Part shown: piece after piece, positions 43,860 to 55,438 of the stretch | Position numbering within the stretch: the first letter of the stretch is position 1 | Layout: each line of letters starts with the position of its first letter | DNA from: Echinometra lucunter | Taxonomy: Eukaryota > Echinodermata > Echinoidea > Camarodonta > Echinometridae | Direction of reading: 5' to 3' | Assembly: GCA_029962745.1 (NCBI GenBank) | Contig: CM057160.1 | Location: 1,156,501-1,220,500, forward strand | DNA: 64,000 bases | The notes under the pieces: model-generated | The model's input: the letters and a program-made list of their open reading frames with translations, nothing else | Database searches by the model: none | What the model was told of the DNA's origin: nothing | Program-made: the position numbers and the translations under genes

Positions 43860-44564
43860 TGTAGAAAGTATTATTTCGTCATCGAAATATAAATATCTAC
43901 ATAATCTATTCGATCCCCTGTGCGCTGATTATGAATCCGTTTAGGTACCTCGCTCACCGTCTGAAACCGTTCTGTTTAAACAAGCTAGCAAAGTCAGCGA
44001 CGCCCACCCCCCCCCCCCCACACACACACAAAATATAGATTATATACCGTATACATGTATGCATTCGTCAGCAAAATACAGTTTTTTTTTGTAATTTTGT
44101 GAACCTCCTCGCTGCCCAAATATTATGATGCTTTGCTAACCCGCTTCTAAAATATGATTGTGGTGCCCGAAATCCTTTTATTTCTAGCTTTTTCTGACGG
44201 GAATAGCGAGCTAGCGAACGAACAGATGTGATTGTGTGTGTGGGTGTGTGAGGGTGGGTGTGTGTGTGTGTGTGTGTGTGTGTGTAGGAAATCTACTGAA
44301 AGGGCCCTTTTTAGGTAAACTTCTTGGAGTGAAATCCTGATGTGGTTATTACTAACATTCTATGAGTGGAATAATAGCAGCCTATAACATCAGACTGAGA
44401 CACAAGATGCAAACTGATTTCTTTCATAAGAATAATAATCAGCATCGGCATTGATTAAGTTACTTAAATGCAAGCGAGCGAAGCGAGGGGGCGCTCCCGA
44501 TTTACCAGATTCACCATTTTCGTTTTCCTTGTTTGCCCCTTTCTTTTCTCTTTCCTTCTCCTTT

Positions 44565-44618
<54 letters not shown>

Positions 44619-44672
44619 GGCCTGCTGATGGGGGGGGGGGGGGGGGCACGTGCCCCCCGTAGTTACACTACT
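43860..44672. mobile_element. Degenerate hAT-like family copy
   Basis: Shares TTATTTCGTCATC, ATATCTACAT, AAGATGCAAACTGATTTC, GCAAGCGAGCGAAGCGAG and a G-run right end with the 27320-28912 element. Contains a GT run (about 44230-44284) and a CT run (about 44571-44611). The left end is not located. Confidence 0.5.
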
Positions 44673-45620
44673 GTGTATATAGTCTGTGCAGTCAGGAAAG
44701 AGAAACTCGAATAATGCTCTGAAAAACGAACGAACAATCAGGAGCGTTCCGAAATTATTCATATAGCCTATCATACGGGATGACGTCATGTCCATGTCTG
44801 CTGTGGGAAAGGATTGATATCATACCAATTTTTTCGCCTCGGTGGGTATATTAAATACGCTTTTACGTACTGGTTACACAGTCGCCTATAAGGCATTGCT
44901 TCACAACTCCAGAAATATTTCTGTGCTATAGCACACCAATCAAACACATCAAAAAGTGTGGGTGTCTGCTATTGAGAAGATCATCGGCAGAACCAAGTAG
45001 TTTGCTTTGTTCACAGAATTTGACATGTTTAAAAGCAAAATGATGCCTACATAGTCGATCTACTACATGTAGGTAAGCTTTTGGTCACTATATAAATGCA
45101 CTTGTAACTGGTTAAATATTGCAATTTCTTTATGAAACACCGAGTTTGAAAATGAAGCTTAGTTTTTCATCAATTCAACTTGGCGATCATGAGAAGGAGT
45201 AGGTTGAACAATTTTTTGTTAGTTATTGGGTACTCGAGTAGTAGGAAGAATGAATCATTTCGTCACTAAAATAATCATTTACTTGCATGATATCAGATAT
45301 GATACAGGTATCCCTATACGCCTGCAGAAGCCTGTAAATAGTGTTAATCTTGACTGTGTTTGTATATGAGAATGATATTTCACATCTGGATCCAATTCTA
45401 ACATAATTGTCAAATCGAGTGAGTAAACGTAAAACTTAAATGCTGACTTAGGAATCTTCATCTTCATCTGTAGAAGTACAGGCCACCGAATTGGTGTATC
45501 ATCGTACTTGTAGAATTATGCAGTTGTATGTACAGTGCTGTGGAAAATCTAATCTACGTGACAAATGAAGTATGTACCGTGCATAATGCATGTGACATGC
45601 AAAGAATCTTCAATCATTAA
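44673..45620. other. Spacer upstream of TRIM-like gene 2
   Basis: No gene recognised. Confidence 0.35.
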
Positions 45621-45623
45621 TTT

Positions 45624-45651
45624 GTTTTTTTTTTTCCATTCCTTGATATAG
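45624..45651 (+). other. 3' splice site upstream of TRIM-like gene 2
   Basis: A T-rich tract followed by CCATTCCTTGATATAG ends at 45651, 35 bases before the ATG. This is the same arrangement as in TRIM-like gene 1. Confidence 0.6.
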
Positions 45652-45686
45652 GTGCAATTGAAACAAGACCTAAGTATTGAGCAAAA

Positions 45687-47431
45687 ATGGCCATGGCATT
45701 TTCGGAGAATACAGTTTCCCGCTGCCAGATGTGCAACGGCGATGACGACCGTCAAACCTTCGCAAGCTATACGCTACAGAGCATCAGACAAACACTCTGC
45801 AATGGATGCGCTAGGAAAAGCCAACAAACTATCCTCGTCGACGAGGGCCTGGGCCGTTTGACATGCCAGAAACATATCTTGCGGAAAGCAGAGATATTTT
45901 GTGAGAACCATCAGATTACCATATGCCACATTTGTGCAACAACGTCACACAAGTCATGTGACACGAAGGACGCCGAGGATACGCTTGATGAACGTAAAGG
46001 AAGACTGCTAGAGTTGACTGAACAGACAAAACAAATGAAGGAATCAATGACATCCATCAAAACACTAAAGGCAGAATCATCCAAACATCTCGCAAAAGTT
46101 CAGCAAAAGGTAAGAGAGACAGCAGAAGCGGCAGTGAATTTCGCCGAGGAAGATGGAAAGAAGAAAGCAGAAGAGATCAACAAGGAAGCTGAGGAGGAGA
46201 TCGCAAAAATCAACAACAGGCGGAAACAAAGACTGGAAGAAAACCTTGCCGCTGTCGAACAAGGAAGGGAAGACATCTCAAAGAGACGTCTCGTTTTGCA
46301 GGATGAATTGCATTTGGTTGAAAGGAAGTTGCAAGAAAGCGCTGAGGCAGGTTCGAAGTTTTGTAGCTCCGCAATCGAGAATGTGCATAAGAAGGTAAAT
46401 TCACTTATTGGCGACGAGGTTCTACTGCTCAAAAATTTCATCAAGGTGGAAGAAGAAATACTGAGAGATCTTCAAGTAGATGGCGTTGAGAGAGTGGTGA
46501 AGGGCATCGCACAGAGAACAAAGAAGATCGACTTCAGGAGAAAGTCTGGTCCACAGCTCGGTCAGTTGCTGGGAATAGATGGAACTTGGGCTCTCCAGGC
46601 AATGCTCACAGTGGAACTGTGCGAACCGGCCTTGATTGGGTCTACCAACAGAAAACAACGTCATTGTTGTCGATAAGAAGACCAAGTCACTCTTCCTTGC
46701 TGATCACAAGGAACAGAGGGCCTATAAAGTAATGGACGGCAGCGTTTCACAAGATATCTACCGACTGGCAGTTTTTGGTGATGACAGGGGTAGTTTGTGG
46801 AACCACGGATGGTTCGTTGGTCATCTGTCGACGACAAACATGGGAGCTCGTCGAGACAATACGTCTTAATCTGGGTGCACCCGTGATTCTTGCTGTTGAT
46901 CACAAATCTTACAAACACCGCATTCTCGCAGTTGCCCAAGGCCACTGTGTTATCAACATTGTAAGCTTAGAGGGTAAAACTGTGACATCGTCCATTTCGG
47001 TCAAAGACAAGCCAATCATTGACATTGCCGTCCTCTTTAACGGACAAATCGTAGTTCGCACACGTTGCAGTTCCGGTGATGACATCGCACTTCTTGATCA
47101 TGAGGAATTTACTGTGACATTCGTCATGCACTTCCACGACAAGTGCATTCGCAGCATTGCAGCTGATCAAGGAAGAGACGCCCTCTACGTTCGATATTTT
47201 GATCCAATCCTCCAGCAGTGCTCTGTGGAGGAGCTACGTCTTGTCGATGGTAAGCTGATCTCCGTAAGCAAAATTACGCAGTTCTCTCCTTTGAAGAAGA
47301 AGTGGCCGGTGATCAATGTCGATTGTTATGCACCTGAACTAGGAAAGCTTGTGCTTCTCCGAGGTAAACAGATCATGGTCTACTCAAAGGAACTCATGCC
47401 TCAAGAAAATGGCAGAGATAATGAGAACTGA
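45687..47431 (+). CDS. TRIM-like B-box/coiled-coil gene with two frameshifts
   Basis: Starts MAMAFSENTVSRCQMC at the ATG 45687. A first zinc-binding region (C13, C16, C38, C41) is followed by a B-box 2 (C60, H63, C72, H75, C80, C83, H88, C91), then a charged coiled coil of about 160 residues and a C-terminal beta-rich propeller-like part. No RING is present, so it may lack ligase activity or act with another TRIM protein. The reading frame shifts by +1 at GGG 46638-46640 and again at GGGG 46787-46790. After each shift the protein continues in the next frame to TGA at 47431. Both breaks fall in G runs, so base-call errors or a recent pseudogene are equally possible. A large minisatellite begins about 20 bases after the stop. 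Confidence 0.75.
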
Positions 47432-47452
47432 CTGTTGAAACCAATCTAAAAT

Positions 47453-48735
47453 AATGCTGCTCTTGTTGGTGGTGTTGATGATGATGATGATGTTGATGAT
47501 GCTGGTGTTGATGATGTTGGTGTTGGTGATGCTGGTGTTGATGATGATGATGTTGGTGATGCTGGTGTTGATGATGATGATGTTGGTGTTGGTGATGCTG
47601 GTGTTGATGATGATGATGTTGGTGTTGGTGATGCTGGTGTTGGTGATGATGATGTTGGTGTTGGTGATGCTGGTGTTGATGATGATGATGTTGGTGTTGG
47701 TGATGCTGGTGTTGATGATGATGATGTTGGTGTTGGTGATGCTGTTGTTGATGATGATGATGTTGGTGATGCTGGTGTTGATAATGATGATGGTGATGTT
47801 GGTGATTGCTGGGTGTTGGTGATGATGATGTTGGTGTTGGTGATGCTGGTGTTGATGATGATGATGCTGGTGTTGATGATGATGATGGTGATGCTGGTGT
47901 TGATGATGTTGGTGTTGGTGATGCTGGTGTTGATGATGATAATGATGATGATGTTGATGTTGGTGATGCTGGTGTTGATAATGATGATGGTGATGTTGGT
48001 GATGCTGGTGTTGGTGATGATGATGTTGGTGTTGATGATGCTGGTGATGATGATGATGATGATGATGATGGTGATGCTGGTGTTGATGATGTTGACGTTG
48101 GTGATGCTGGTGTTGATGATGATGATGATGGTGTTGATGATGATGATGGTGATGCTGGTGTTGATGATGTTGGTGTTGGTGATGCTGGTGTTGATGATGA
48201 TAATGATGATGATGTTGATGTTGGTGATGCTGGTAATGATAATGATGATGGTGATGTTGGTGATGCTGGTGTTGGTGATGATGATGTTGATGTTGGTGAT
48301 GCTGGTGTTGATGATGATGATGGTGATGTTGGTGATGCTGGTGTTGGTGATGATGATGTTGGTGTTGGTGATGCTGGTGTTGATGATGATGATGCTGGTG
48401 TTGATGATGATGATGGTGATGCTGGTGTTGATGATGTTGGTGTTGGTGATGCTGGTGTTGATGATAATGATGATGATGTTGATGTTGGTGATGCTGGTGT
48501 TGATAATGATGATGGTGATGTTGGTGATGCTGGTGTTGGTGATGATGATGTTGGTGTTGATGATGCTGGTGATGATGATGATGATGGTGATGCTGGTGTT
48601 GATGATGTTGACGTTGGTGATGCTGGTGTTGATGATGATGATGATGGTGTTGATGATGATGATGGTGATGCTGGTGTTGATGATGTTGGTGTTGGTGATG
48701 CTAGTGTTGATGATGATGGTGATGATTTTGAATTG
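47453..48735. repeat. GATGATGTTGGTG minisatellite with 528-bp higher-order repeat
   Basis: About 1.3 kb of GATGATGATG, TTGGTGTTGGTGATGCTGG and variants. The blocks starting at 47818 and 48346 are copies of each other with a 528-base period. All plus-strand frames are largely open (Asp/Val/Gly or Met/Leu/Val), as expected for a stop-free repeat. Confidence 0.92.
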
Positions 48736-48737
48736 AT

Positions 48738-48828
48738 AAAGAAGAAAAGGAGGAAGAAGAAAAAGAAGAAGAAGAAGAAGAAGGCAAAGAAGAAGAAGAA
48801 GAAATAAAAAGAAGAAGAAGAAAAAAAT
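48738..48828. repeat. GAA/AAG-rich tract
   Basis: AAGAAGAAGAAG runs follow the minisatellite and would code poly-Lys in one frame. Confidence 0.85.
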
Positions 48829-49097
48829 CTGATAGTGTTTATATTACTTTATCGGCAAGAACAGAGTAAAGTATTGTAGTAGTTTACCTACGATTTTGTC
48901 ATAGAGGAACCAAATGCATCGACTTAATTTAGAACTCAGGGACCTCCTTATTCTGCTTAGTAGGATCAATTCATATGCATGACATTATTTTCCATCATTT
49001 CCAAAAGTTTAAGACCACCCTTCAAAAATGCAATAACTCAAAGAAAAAAAATACAAACATATTCATTTTTCAGAAATGCATTTATTCATAGCGCACT

Positions 49098-49270
49098 CAT
49101 ACACTCTCAGAAAAGAGGGTTAAAAATCATTAGGTTCGATAAAATATGAACCGACCAACTGTGGGTTTAAAAAAAATTCCCTGTGTTTTACATACATTTA
49201 AAAAAAAACAACAACAGTTGGTAGGTTCATATTTTAACCAACCTAATGATTTTTCTTAGTCGAGAGTATG
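49098..49270. mobile_element. Foldback MITE
   Basis: Arms CTCTCAGAAAAGAGGGTTAA...AATCATTAGGTT...AAAATATGAACC.ACCAACTGT and their inverse end near GAGAGTATG. About 60-base arms around a short centre. Confidence 0.68.
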
Positions 49271-49522
49271 GGCTTATAGCATTACGCTTGTGCTATTGAC
49301 CACTGTAGTAAACATGTTATATAATCATTAAATGAGACAAAAGAATGTATTCCAAATTACTGAAATACCCACAAATTCTCAGGTGGTCTTAAACATGCAT
49401 GTATTTCATACTTTACCGAAGTAGGGCAATATACATAACAAGGTATACAGGAGGAGGATAAGCAGGAAGTCAAAACGAACAGTGAAGGTACATACTAATT
49501 TTCATAATGGTTATCTACGTAC

Positions 49523-49772
49523 CGGGCCGTACGCAGAAATTTTTTCCGGGGGGGGGGGGGGGGGCAAGACGCGTAAAAATTTTCAAAGAAACTCGAAAGA
49601 GAGGGAGCGAAGCGGCCGAGCTTGTCAGGGGGTGCTCTGGCATTTTTAAAAGTGAAATTGAAGGATTTGGTGCACACTTTTGGTGAATTTTGTGAAAATT
49701 TTCAGTAAAAAAATGTAATTTTTCCAAATTTCTAGGGGGCAACTGCCCCCCCCCCCCTGCGTACGGCCATTG
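49523..49772. mobile_element. hAT-like MITE with G-tract ends, copy 2
   Basis: Second copy of the element at 8320-8581. Ends GGCCGTACGCAG and CTGCGTACGGCC are perfect inverses. TCTACGTAC flanks both sides (49514-49522, 49773-49781), an exact 9-base match compatible with an 8-bp target duplication plus one chance base. Confidence 0.82.
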
Positions 49773-49781
49773 TCTACGTAC

Positions 49782-50580
49782 CTTTAGGGAAATATTTTCT
49801 TTTGGACTGTTGTATATTTTATTTTCTTCTGATCTTTTTATACATTCTGAGGAGCATATTGTCTTGATATAAATCAATTCTATAACACACAGTTTTTCTT
49901 TGAAAGTTTTTATTATGATGCACGCCTATTGCCTAAGTTTTTTTTTCAATCTTTATATCTTTCCTTTGTTTAGTTTTTGAGTCTTGTATATGTAAAGGTT
50001 TGGAAAATAAGAACACTATGCGCTATACATGTATAAATATCAGTATTCAGTAAGAATAGAACCAGTTTAAACCAGTTTAGCTGCTTGTATATATTTATAC
50101 AAATCATGTGAGTAGAAATGAATGCACAAACTAGAGGTGACTAATGAGCAGGGGAAGTCCCGTTGAAGATGTTATCAGTGATGTCATACTAAAGGGTTGA
50201 CCTGTCACTGCCCTGGTCTAAGGCTAAAATAGCATCTAACCCAGAATGGTGTATGGAAGAGTACCCAAGCGATGTACTGGAATATGAAGCTTCTTTTATT
50301 GTATTTTTGCATGATAATTGAGTGTTTATTCATATTGTAACAAACGTACTGAATTGGTTTTAACACCGAGCAAAACGTGGGAACAAAATACTAGTCAATG
50401 CTACGATTTCTCATTACGTTTTAGGTCGACCCCACTGGAAATCAACTATGTATTTACTTGCAGTGATTATCCACAATATAATGTGGAAATGGTATTGATA
50501 AACGAAAAACCCAGTATAGTCACAGTTCCGCTTTCATGTACGAATTCTCTTTTATTCATAAGTTATAAGTTATAAGTTTT
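49782..50580. other. Spacer, nothing recognised
   Basis: No gene or repeat identified. Confidence 0.35.
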
Positions 50581-50582
50581 AT

Positions 50583-50816
50583 TCCTCTCTCTCTCTCTCT
50601 CTCTCCCCCTTTCCTTCCAATCTTTTTTTCTCTATTTTGTTTCTCTCCCCTCTCCTCCCTCTCTCTCTCTCTCTCTAATTCCTTCTCCAAATCTCTTTCA
50701 TTCTCTCATCTCTACTCCACCATTTTTCTTCCATGCTCTTTTCTCCCAATCTCTCTACCTCTCTCTCTCGCTCCGTCTCTCTCTCTCTCTCGCTCCGTCT
50801 CTCTCCCTCTCTCTCG

Positions 50817-50853
<37 letters not shown>
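50583..50853. repeat. CT-rich microsatellite cluster
   Basis: Several CT runs with TCTCGCTCCGTCTCTC-type repeats between them. Confidence 0.9.
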
Positions 50854-51676
50854 AGTCTCAACTCATTTATTATCATCTTTTACCCCATTCCTACACCACA
50901 AAATGAATATTTGCACACCTAACTTTTTTGGTACTACACATGGCTGTGTATATTCATGATTTATTCAAACAGATTTTGGGAGCATAGATTACAAGCATGA
51001 TTGTATACTCGAAATTCATATGATGCTCCTACAATACATTTTAACTTATCTTAAAATACTGCAAAAATAGTTAATCATCGAAAAAACAAAAGGACTGTTG
51101 ATACAATATCAACACACAAACATGCAAAACATGCAAACAGGATAATATATAGTCTGTTTTCTTGTCTAGTTTTGTTCTTATGGAAGCTATCCATGTGATA
51201 ACTTTTAGTATGTACAATGAAAAAAAAGGGTAAGAAAAATTCAAGGATGAGTGTAAAATGACAGAGCAGATAATGGGATATAAGAAATATCAAGCATTAT
51301 ATACAATTTGCTTTTCATTCATGCACACTTTGGGTGGAAACATACCTATTTACAAGCTATAAAAGTTTTGACTTTATTTCACATCTTATGAGAGTCCAGG
51401 CCAATACATCTAGGAGCCTGGAATTTAATGTTTTTTAATAAACATTAGTAAAGCATATATATTTTCAAGAACAAAAAAAAATTTTAAAAGGAAAAAAAAA
51501 AGGTGAAACAAAAAGTAAACCAAGCAAATAAAGCTGGAAATCCAACAGTTCACATTTTCATCAAAATACATACGCAAGCAATACTGAGTGGTAAATATGA
51601 ACACAAAAAACAAAAATACAATTGCAAAGACACAAACTAGTGGCAACTTAGACTGACAAATAAAATGTGTGTGATT
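50854..51676. other. Spacer before the assembly gap
   Basis: AT-rich; no gene recognised. Confidence 0.35.
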
Positions 51677-52176
51677 NNNNNNNNNNNNNNNNNNNNNNNN
51701 NNNNNNNNNNNNNNNNNNNNNNNNNNNNNNNNNNNNNNNNNNNNNNNNNNNNNNNNNNNNNNNNNNNNNNNNNNNNNNNNNNNNNNNNNNNNNNNNNNNN
51801 NNNNNNNNNNNNNNNNNNNNNNNNNNNNNNNNNNNNNNNNNNNNNNNNNNNNNNNNNNNNNNNNNNNNNNNNNNNNNNNNNNNNNNNNNNNNNNNNNNNN
51901 NNNNNNNNNNNNNNNNNNNNNNNNNNNNNNNNNNNNNNNNNNNNNNNNNNNNNNNNNNNNNNNNNNNNNNNNNNNNNNNNNNNNNNNNNNNNNNNNNNNN
52001 NNNNNNNNNNNNNNNNNNNNNNNNNNNNNNNNNNNNNNNNNNNNNNNNNNNNNNNNNNNNNNNNNNNNNNNNNNNNNNNNNNNNNNNNNNNNNNNNNNNN
52101 NNNNNNNNNNNNNNNNNNNNNNNNNNNNNNNNNNNNNNNNNNNNNNNNNNNNNNNNNNNNNNNNNNNNNNNNNNNN
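51677..52176. other. Assembly gap (500 N)
   Basis: Exactly 500 N, probably a fixed-size scaffold gap; real distance unknown. Confidence 0.99.
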
Positions 52177-52227
52177 GATAAATCATTTTATAAACTGAAT
52201 GTAAATCAAGAGCAAGCTATACAGCTT

Positions 52228-52863
52228 AAGGGGGTTTCACACGGGGCCTGCATAAAGTTGCGTAGTGCAGCGTACCGAGTACGCCGAAATTAGGCTGCAT
52301 ACTCATGTTTTTTTGTAAAGTCACATTGGAAAAGAAGACCTTCGGGCTATAGTTATTAAGTTAATCTTTTTCTTTTCCTGGCATCCATGTGACTCTCCTT
52401 ATATTCTACTATTGTTTTTATTTGTTCTTTGGTTTGTTGATTCTGCCGAATAAAATAAAAATAATAATAATGATAATAATAAAAATAAAAAATGTTGCTA
52501 CTTGAAGGATCAACATAGTCGAACAGAGAAGGAAGCAAGCAATAGCAAAAATGAGAAGAAGTGTGGGTTTTTCATCAGTGGTGTAGGGTAGGGTACTACT
52601 ATGTAGGCATGGTGTACAGTAGCGCAGTGTTGCTTAGACTTGCATAGGCATGCGTACAGTAGCGTAGTATTACGCAGACTTGCGTGAAAACTGTGTTCCA
52701 GTGCTCAAGGCCAAGAGTACGCGAAAAATTAAATATGTTTAATTTTTTGCGTCCATATCTGTACCCCTTTGCGTCCCTTTGAGTATTTTTACATAGGCCA
52801 GCGTAGGCATAGTCGCTACACAACTCAACGCAACTCTAAGCAAGCCAAGTGTGAAACCCCCTT
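52228..52863. mobile_element. MITE with AAGGGGGTTTCACAC ends
   Basis: The left end AAGGGGGTTTCACAC and the right end GTGTGAAACCCCCTT are inverted, with weaker similarity extending to AGTTGCGT. The interior is rich in GCGTA motifs, including a duplicated TACAGTAGCG.AGT.TT segment. Confidence 0.7.
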
Positions 52864-53278
52864 TTTCTGATATCTACATAATTTCCATCAGGTAAAATGC
52901 AACTACGGCATCACATTCATTTAATTCTAATTGTTTATTCTACTTTTCAAATATTATTTTAATTAATGAATATCATTTAAGTATAACAACCTAAAATCTT
53001 ATAATAATGTCAACTAACCTAAATAATTTTAAGATTAATAAATTTAGAAAAAATATGTCAGCTTAGACTTGTAAGAAAGCTCAATTTTACGATCTATTTC
53101 AGTTAAATTTTAGATATTTCATTTCCATTGTTTAAGCATATATCAAATGCATCATATATCTACTTTAGATATACAAAAATTAAACAAAATTTTTAGTCTT
53201 CAATATTTCAAATCAAGAGTAGTACAGCCTTTGATGATTTCAGTTTGTAGGAGTTGTAATGAGTTTGCTGTGAGTAAC
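52864..53278. other. Spacer, nothing recognised
   Basis: AT-rich with no features. Confidence 0.3.
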
Positions 53279-53281
53279 ATT

Positions 53282-53676
53282 TACCGTGTTTACACAGTGA
53301 CTCGGCTCGGGGGTTCGACACGCGACCCGTGCTCAACACGGCAATTTTATGTCATGTAAACAGGATCAGTGTGACCCGTGAGCCGTGTTGAACACCACTT
53401 TTTTGATCCACCAGAATTGCAGGTTTCGATCCGCGAGCCAAGTCAGACTCGCCATTTTTTTCGTGTATAAACAGAAAGCCGCGTTGAATCCAATGACCTA
53501 GGTCATTGGGCGAACTAGGCAAGTCATCACAATTCTACTTCCGTTCGTGATCCGCGGGCCGTGTTGAACTTGCCTTTTTTGTTTCCATATAAACACGATC
53601 ACAGTTGCCCTCATCGCAGCGTTCGCCCCTGCTTGAGGATTCAACACTTGAGCCGAGTCACTGTGTAAACATGGTA
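53282..53676. mobile_element. MITE with TACCGTGTTTACACAG ends
   Basis: The left end TACCGTGTTTACACAGTGAC (continuing TCGGCTC) is inverted at the right end, with one mismatch over about 27 bases. ATT flanks both ends (53279-53281, 53677-53679). The interior repeats a GATCCGCGAGCC-type motif. Confidence 0.78.
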
Positions 53677-53735
53677 ATTATGGCTTGATCACATATACAG
53701 CAGTAAACCCTTTGAAAAAAAAAAAAAAAAACCCA

Positions 53736-54024
53736 GGGGGATGATTCATAAAGCAGTTCGTAAAGTTATACATGACTTTACAAACGATTTGAATATGAAG
53801 TGCTAAATGGGATGCTAGAAGTTTATCCTAACGTCTTAACAAAGAGTGAGTCCCATAATCTCAATTAAACAGTGGCAAAAAATATGTTAATGTACATCTG
53901 CATATTTCACCTTAAGCTGATGCAGTTTTATGACCGAGAATCCCGTTTGGCTTGCCACATTCAAGTCGTTTGTAAAGTCATTCGTAACTTTACAAACAGC
54001 TTTATAAAACATCCCCCCCCCCCA
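53736..54024. mobile_element. MITE with long GGGGGATG ends
   Basis: Arms of about 50 bases: GGGGGATGATTCATAAAGC...GTAAAGTTA...ATGACTTTACAAACGA, with the inverse at the right end finishing in a C run. Confidence 0.72.
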
Positions 54025-54114
54025 GGTTTTTTAAAAAAGCATATTATGCATCCCATCTCTTTACTTTTTAACACACGAGTCAGTGAGTATGCGTACAGCA
54101 CCTTTATAGTATAA

Positions 54115-54512
54115 CCCATTCGTGACAGGAATTATTTAAAGCCTAATTTGATCAGCTTTTATTCTTCAAGTTGGCAACACCAACATTTTTATTTTATTGC
54201 TCCATTTTTCTTATAAAACGTCATGTATCTGAAATGAATATAAATTGACAGAAATTATGGTAAGTCAAAAAGTTGCCAATTTGCAGGGGAAAATGGTGAT
54301 TTTAAACTATCACATTGCCAATTTAAGGATTTTAATGCTTATTTTCCTTTAAAAAATTTTCATCAAACAACGAATACTGACGCAACCAAAATGCGCACAA
54401 TTTATGTAGAATTTTTTGCTCTTTCTGCTCATGTATTTGGTATGATTTTTAAGGCTCTGCATCAAAAGATATTAGACCAAACCACAAAATGTGGACCTCT
54501 GTCATGAATGGG
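54115..54512. mobile_element. Four-base-TSD MITE (piggyBac-like), copy 2
   Basis: Second copy of the element at 5925-6332, with small deletions. It starts CCCATTCGTGACAG and ends CTGTCATGAATGGG. ATAA flanks both sides (54111-54114, 54513-54516), a variant of TTAA. Confidence 0.82.
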
Positions 54513-54516
54513 ATAA

Positions 54517-55263
54517 TTGACCATCATTTGCCATTCATTTAGCAAACACATACATGCACAAAAAAGTTTACTGCTGGATAAACTCAACAAGCCTTAACAA
54601 TGCTTTATTTTCTCTTTCGAATTAATTCAGATGTATTGAATAGAATGAGTACAAAAAGCTTTTTAACTCAAATGCACAAGTGAAAGTTTCATGCAAAAGC
54701 ACAATATTATGTGACATTAGCCTAAAGCATGTATAAAATCACTAAAAAGAGTAACGCCCAGGAAAATTTTACCACTGACTGTGGAAAAAGAGCTTTATCT
54801 TTTATTCAACCTGCATGAATATTCTTAAGGGACTGTCCTTGAAAAAAAAAAAAAAAATTGCCATCAACAGAGGTTCCCCGATCCTCTTCATAAATCATGC
54901 AGAGTTTTAAAAACAATACTAGTAGTGGATCGGATTATGCAATAACTTAATCAACAACTCGACCTGTAACATGAACAAAAATTACACAACTAGATTAATA
55001 ATGCACTTTTTAGCTATGTAAGACTGCATAAGAGCACTTCTCTAAGTAGGGCGTTACATATGGCACGTGCTATGTAATAAAGTGACTGGTGTTCCAATGC
55101 TCACAGATGACAAATAATGGTGAGTACATGTGAATGATTGATTACAAATGAGTACCAGGTAGATAACAAACAAGCAGTTTCATGCAAAATAACAGATAAG
55201 AAGGAGTATGACAGAACTACTGATGATGTGGTGATATGAATTCCTTCTCTGATAAAATTTAAA
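54517..55263. other. Spacer, nothing recognised
   Basis: Short A runs only. Confidence 0.3.
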
Positions 55264-55438
55264 CAGGGGTGGATCCAGGGGGTGGCCGAATAGCCCCCCC
55301 CCCCTTTGAAAAGCAGAAAAATAAAAATTTTTAGGGTGAAGTACAGTGAAAATGTAGAGGACCCTTTTTTGCAGGTTAACAGACACCTGAAAAAGCCCCC
55401 CCCCCCCTCCATTTTGAAACATTCTGGATCCAGCCCTG
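55264..55438. mobile_element. Small hAT-like MITE with CAGGG ends
   Basis: Ends CAGGGGTGGATCCAG and CTGGATCCAGCCCTG are inverted (one mismatch). C runs lie inside each end. The flanks TTTAAA and TTTGAA are similar but no exact 8-bp duplication is seen. Confidence 0.65.

Noticed and set aside
44451..44795. Frames over the CT run with poly-Ser/Leu or poly-Arg/Glu
   Set aside because: Simple-sequence frames within a degenerate transposon copy.
47806..48807. 333-codon Asp-rich frame ending in poly-Lys
   Set aside because: Follows the minisatellite unit exactly; other frames are equally open, no start context and no domain. Kept only as a finding.
51425..52293. Frames spanning the N gap
   Set aside because: Produced by translating N; no real sequence.
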